DNA of 7,892 nucleotides from an uncultured Gemmatimonadaceae bacterium (lineage in GTDB: Bacteria; Gemmatimonadota; Gemmatimonadetes; Gemmatimonadales; Gemmatimonadaceae), in assembly GCA_955652265.1 (NCBI GenBank), contig CATPBD010000077.1, forward strand, positions 1 to 7,892, in the 5' to 3' direction. This document shows, one piece after another, positions 6,327-7,892 of this stretch. Under the pieces are notes generated by a model, which saw only the letters and a program-made list of their open reading frames with translations, searched no databases and had not been told where the DNA came from. Both the position numbers and the translations under genes were made by a program. Each line of letters begins with the position of its first letter. Within the stretch, counting starts at the first letter, position 1.

Positions 6327-7619
6327 TCAAGACTTCCTCTCGGCGTTGACGCCGTTGGCAGGTATTGTGAGTTGAATCTCCGTTCCTATCCCCAACGTGC
6401 TCGTAGCGTTCACGGTTCCATCGTGCGCCCACACGGCCTGCCGCGCGATCGCCAGACCCAATCCCGTTCCACCCGGCTTGTTCGTGACGTACGGCTCCCA
6501 GATCGTCTCCAGCTTTTCCGGCGCGATACCCTTCCCATTGTCCGCGACGGAGATCCGCACCGCGGTCCGGCCAGCGGCCGATACCGAGCGGGCACTCACC
6601 ATGATGCGACCATTCTCCCCAGATGCATCGACGGCATTGAGCAGAACATTGCTCAACGCCCCGGCCAGGGCTCCGTTGTGGCCGTGCACTGTCGGAAGAT
6701 TCTCGTCTATCTGCAGATCGAGGGCAATGGTTGGAGGCACGCTGCTGCGCGCAGTGTATCGAACCAGCTCGCCCATGTCGATTTCGGCCGGCGGGCCCTC
6801 GGGTAGCTTTCCGAACTCGGCGAAGCTCTTGGCCATGCGATCGAGCCGGTCCGATTCCATCGCGATTACTCCGACATCTTCCTGCAGCGCTGGCGGCGCC
6901 TGGCCGCGCAGCCTGGCGAGCGCGAAACGTATCGGCGTCAGTTGATTCTTTATCTCGTGCGCGACTCGTCTCGCGCTCTCTCTGAAAGCGTGTAACCTCT
7001 CGGCTTCCACCGCCTGGCGCCGCCCATGCTCCAGCTCTGACACCATCTCTCGCATGCGGCGACGCAGCGTCTCGAATTCCGGGGCGCCGCGCACCCGACT
7101 CGTTGTCACCTCGATGGATGTTCCGTCATCCCCATTCTTTCGAGCGGCGGAAGACACAGATGGCTCTGGCGGGGGCGGGAGGGGCTCGCCATGACCGATC
7201 AGCTCAGTCCATCGTACGAGTTCGTCGAGCGGCCTGCTAAGTTGCCGACTGAGATGTCCGGCCACGCGCGATGCCGCACCCGTCAGAACCAGCAACGCCA
7301 AAACACCGGCGATCGCGATCACGCGCACTGTCCGCGCGGCGAGAAAGCTGTAGCGGCGCGCCTGCTCCACCGAAAGCCGTAGCTCGCGCTCGTGGGCGTC
7401 GATTGCGCGCTTCTGGGATGCAGTCAGCGGGGCCTGGCGGGCAGCAGCAATAGCCTTCTCACCGCTCGCCGCCACGCTGTCCCATGCCGATCGTCCGGTC
7501 ACGAAAGGCAGCGCGGTGCTCACGGTTCCGCTCCACAAAAGCGTGAGCAAAAGCGCCGGTACGATCGCGAACAACGAGAGGATCAGTACCAGGCGCGTAC
7601 GGAATCGCAGTTGATTCAT
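6327..7619 (-). CDS. Two-TM sensor histidine kinase, NtrY-like catalytic core
   Basis: This 430-aa inner-membrane kinase has TM1 at about 9-31, a short periplasmic loop of about 65 residues (32-96), and TM2 at about 97-117. A HAMP-like region (about 115-145) follows, with a Pro-rich and polar insert (147-180), and then a helical linker. The dimerisation/phospho-acceptor box is RRVAHEIKNQLTP (217-229) with His221. The ATPase has an N-box ALSNVLLNAVDA (321-332), DNGKGI (360-365), IWEPYVTNK (373-381) and GGTGLGLAI (383-391). HEIKNxLTP together with EPYVT-K is the pattern of NtrY/NtrB-like kinases. Unlike classical NtrY it has no PAS domain and only two TM helices. It should autophosphorylate at His221 and pass phosphate to Asp52 of the response regulator downstream. 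The ATG at 7617-7619 has no Shine-Dalgarno and lies about 10 nt after the predicted transcription start. The signal sensed cannot be read from the sequence. Confidence 0.93.
   Translation of the reverse strand: MNQLRFRTRLVLILSLFAIVPALLLTLLWSGTVSTALPFVTGRSAWDSVAASGEKAIAAARQAPLTASQKRAIDAHERELRLSVEQARRYSFLAARTVRVIAIAGVLALLVLTGAASRVAGHLSRQLSRPLDELVRWTELIGHGEPLPPPPEPSVSSAARKNGDDGTSIEVTTSRVRGAPEFETLRRRMREMVSELEHGRRQAVEAERLHAFRESARRVAHEIKNQLTPIRFALARLRGQAPPALQEDVGVIAMESDRLDRMAKSFAEFGKLPEGPPAEIDMGELVRYTARSSVPPTIALDLQIDENLPTVHGHNGALAGALSNVLLNAVDASGENGRIMVSARSVSAAGRTAVRISVADNGKGIAPEKLETIWEPYVTNKPGGTGLGLAIARQAVWAHDGTVNATSTLGIGTEIQLTIPANGVNAERKS
6333..6341 (-). promoter_or_regulatory. Strong ribosome-binding site inside the kinase 3' end
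   Basis: On the minus strand GAGAGGAAG ends 7 nt before the ATG of the 101-aa gene and overlaps the last codons of the histidine kinase (Glu-Arg-Lys). It fixes that ATG and shows the small gene is translated in its own right. Confidence 0.7.
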
Positions 7620-7629
7620 GGGGATTCGA

Positions 7630-7642
7630 GTATAAATTATAC
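7630..7642. repeat. Palindromic AT-rich element at the operon promoter
   Basis: GTATAA and TTATAC are perfect inverted arms around a single central A. This 13-bp AT island in GC-rich DNA provides TATAAT on the minus strand and TATAAA on the plus strand. It overlaps the predicted -10 box of the kinase operon and could melt or be bound in both directions. Confidence 0.5.
7636..7641 (-). promoter_or_regulatory. Candidate -10 box of the five-gene operon
   Basis: The minus strand reads TATAAT, a perfect consensus, 16 nt before the kinase ATG. A start about 7 nt downstream (near 7629) would leave a leader of only about 10 nt. No good -35 is visible at the normal spacing, which would fit an activator-assisted promoter. 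Function is inferred. Confidence 0.5.
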
Positions 7643-7675
7643 CTGTACGGCGCGACTTCGAGGATCCGGCGACCG

Positions 7676-7693
7676 GTCAACCAGGAGGTTGAC
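7676..7693. promoter_or_regulatory. Perfect 18-bp inverted repeat, candidate operator
   Basis: GTCAACC-AGGA-GGTTGAC has seven-base arms with no mismatch. Its centre is about 55 bp upstream of the start predicted from the TATAAT at 7636-7641, a position typical of activator sites. No T-run follows on either strand, so it is not a terminator. It may bind a dimeric regulator; which one is unknown. Confidence 0.45.
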
Positions 7694-7810
7694 GCGCTCG
7701 CATGGACCTGAAGACGCACCGCCTGCGGCGACTGTCGCAGGGTCAACGTGGCGTGCACCCGCCCAAGAAAGGTTAGCCGGTACGCAGCCGCGCACTCGTA
7801 ATCCAACAAT

Positions 7811-7892
7811 TCATGACTCCACGACCACATCGGTCCGCGCCAGTACATAGCGCGCACCGGCATGTCGCCCCGATACATCGCGGGCCGCAGGC
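7811..7892 (-). CDS. Possible C-terminus of an unidentified upstream gene
   Basis: One minus-strand frame runs in from the right edge for 26 codons to a TGA at 7811-7813. It reads PAARDVSGRHAGARY and continues VLARTDVVVES. The composition is protein-like, but the piece is too short to place in a family. It would leave a 191-nt gap before the kinase, which holds the inverted repeat and promoter. A competing minus-strand frame stays open longer with high GC at third positions, but it runs 161 nt into the kinase and is rich in Met and Trp. The choice is therefore uncertain. Confidence 0.3.
   Translation of the reverse strand, partial: PAARDVSGRHAGARYVLARTDVVVES

Noticed and set aside
5358..6806. 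482-codon open frame on the plus strand
   Set aside because: It is antisense to the regulator, small protein and kinase; its composition is Ser/Arg/Ala-rich and resembles no family.
7669..7683. Sigma-54-like GG-N10-GC pattern on the minus strand upstream of the kinase
   Set aside because: Only the GG and GC pairs match well. The CACG and the final W of the consensus do not, and this pattern is frequent by chance in GC-rich DNA. It also overlaps the perfect dyad.
7459..7878. 139-codon minus-strand frame starting MYRGDMPVRAM
   Set aside because: It overlaps the N-terminus of the kinase by 161 nt in another frame and is Met/Trp-rich with no domain. It is kept only as an ambiguity at the right edge.

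Overview
The window is GC-rich, densely coded bacterial chromosome. The two exported proteins end their signal peptides in Ala-Gln (VHA|QKP and LGA|QKK), there is an outer-membrane beta-barrel, and the regulators are NtrY/NtrX-like. Together these point to a Gram-negative, diderm bacterium. The general protein style suggests Gemmatimonadota, but that is inference; no rRNA or marker gene is present to prove it. I see no mobile element, CRISPR array, tRNA or rRNA.

Left part, plus strand: the window opens inside an amidohydrolase of the MtaD/SsnA/chlorohydrolase-like deaminase group (C-terminal 201 residues). A short intergenic region with a TATAAT box and a small hairpin leads to a complete branched-chain amino acid aminotransferase (ilvE). 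Next comes a stand-alone HNH endonuclease-fold gene with a TTG start and a strong AGGAGG. These look like ordinary chromosomal genes with separate promoters.

Right part, minus strand: a tight five-gene block reads right to left and converges on the HNH gene. Its order is a two-TM sensor histidine kinase, a 101-aa membrane-anchored coiled-coil protein, a sigma-54-activator response regulator (NtrC/NtrX type), a POTRA-less BamA/TamA-like outer-membrane barrel, and an exported DUF4390-like protein. Gaps are 1, 0, 7 and 37 nt, so it is almost certainly one operon. It could link an inner-membrane sensor, a small membrane accessory, a cytoplasmic regulator, an outer-membrane barrel and a periplasmic protein into one envelope-related system. 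This is the most interesting part of the window.

The operon appears to start from a palindromic TATAAT element giving a leader of only about 10 nt. A perfect 7+4+7 inverted repeat sits at about -55 and is a candidate regulator site. At the right edge lies what may be the last 26 codons of another minus-strand gene, which I cannot identify.
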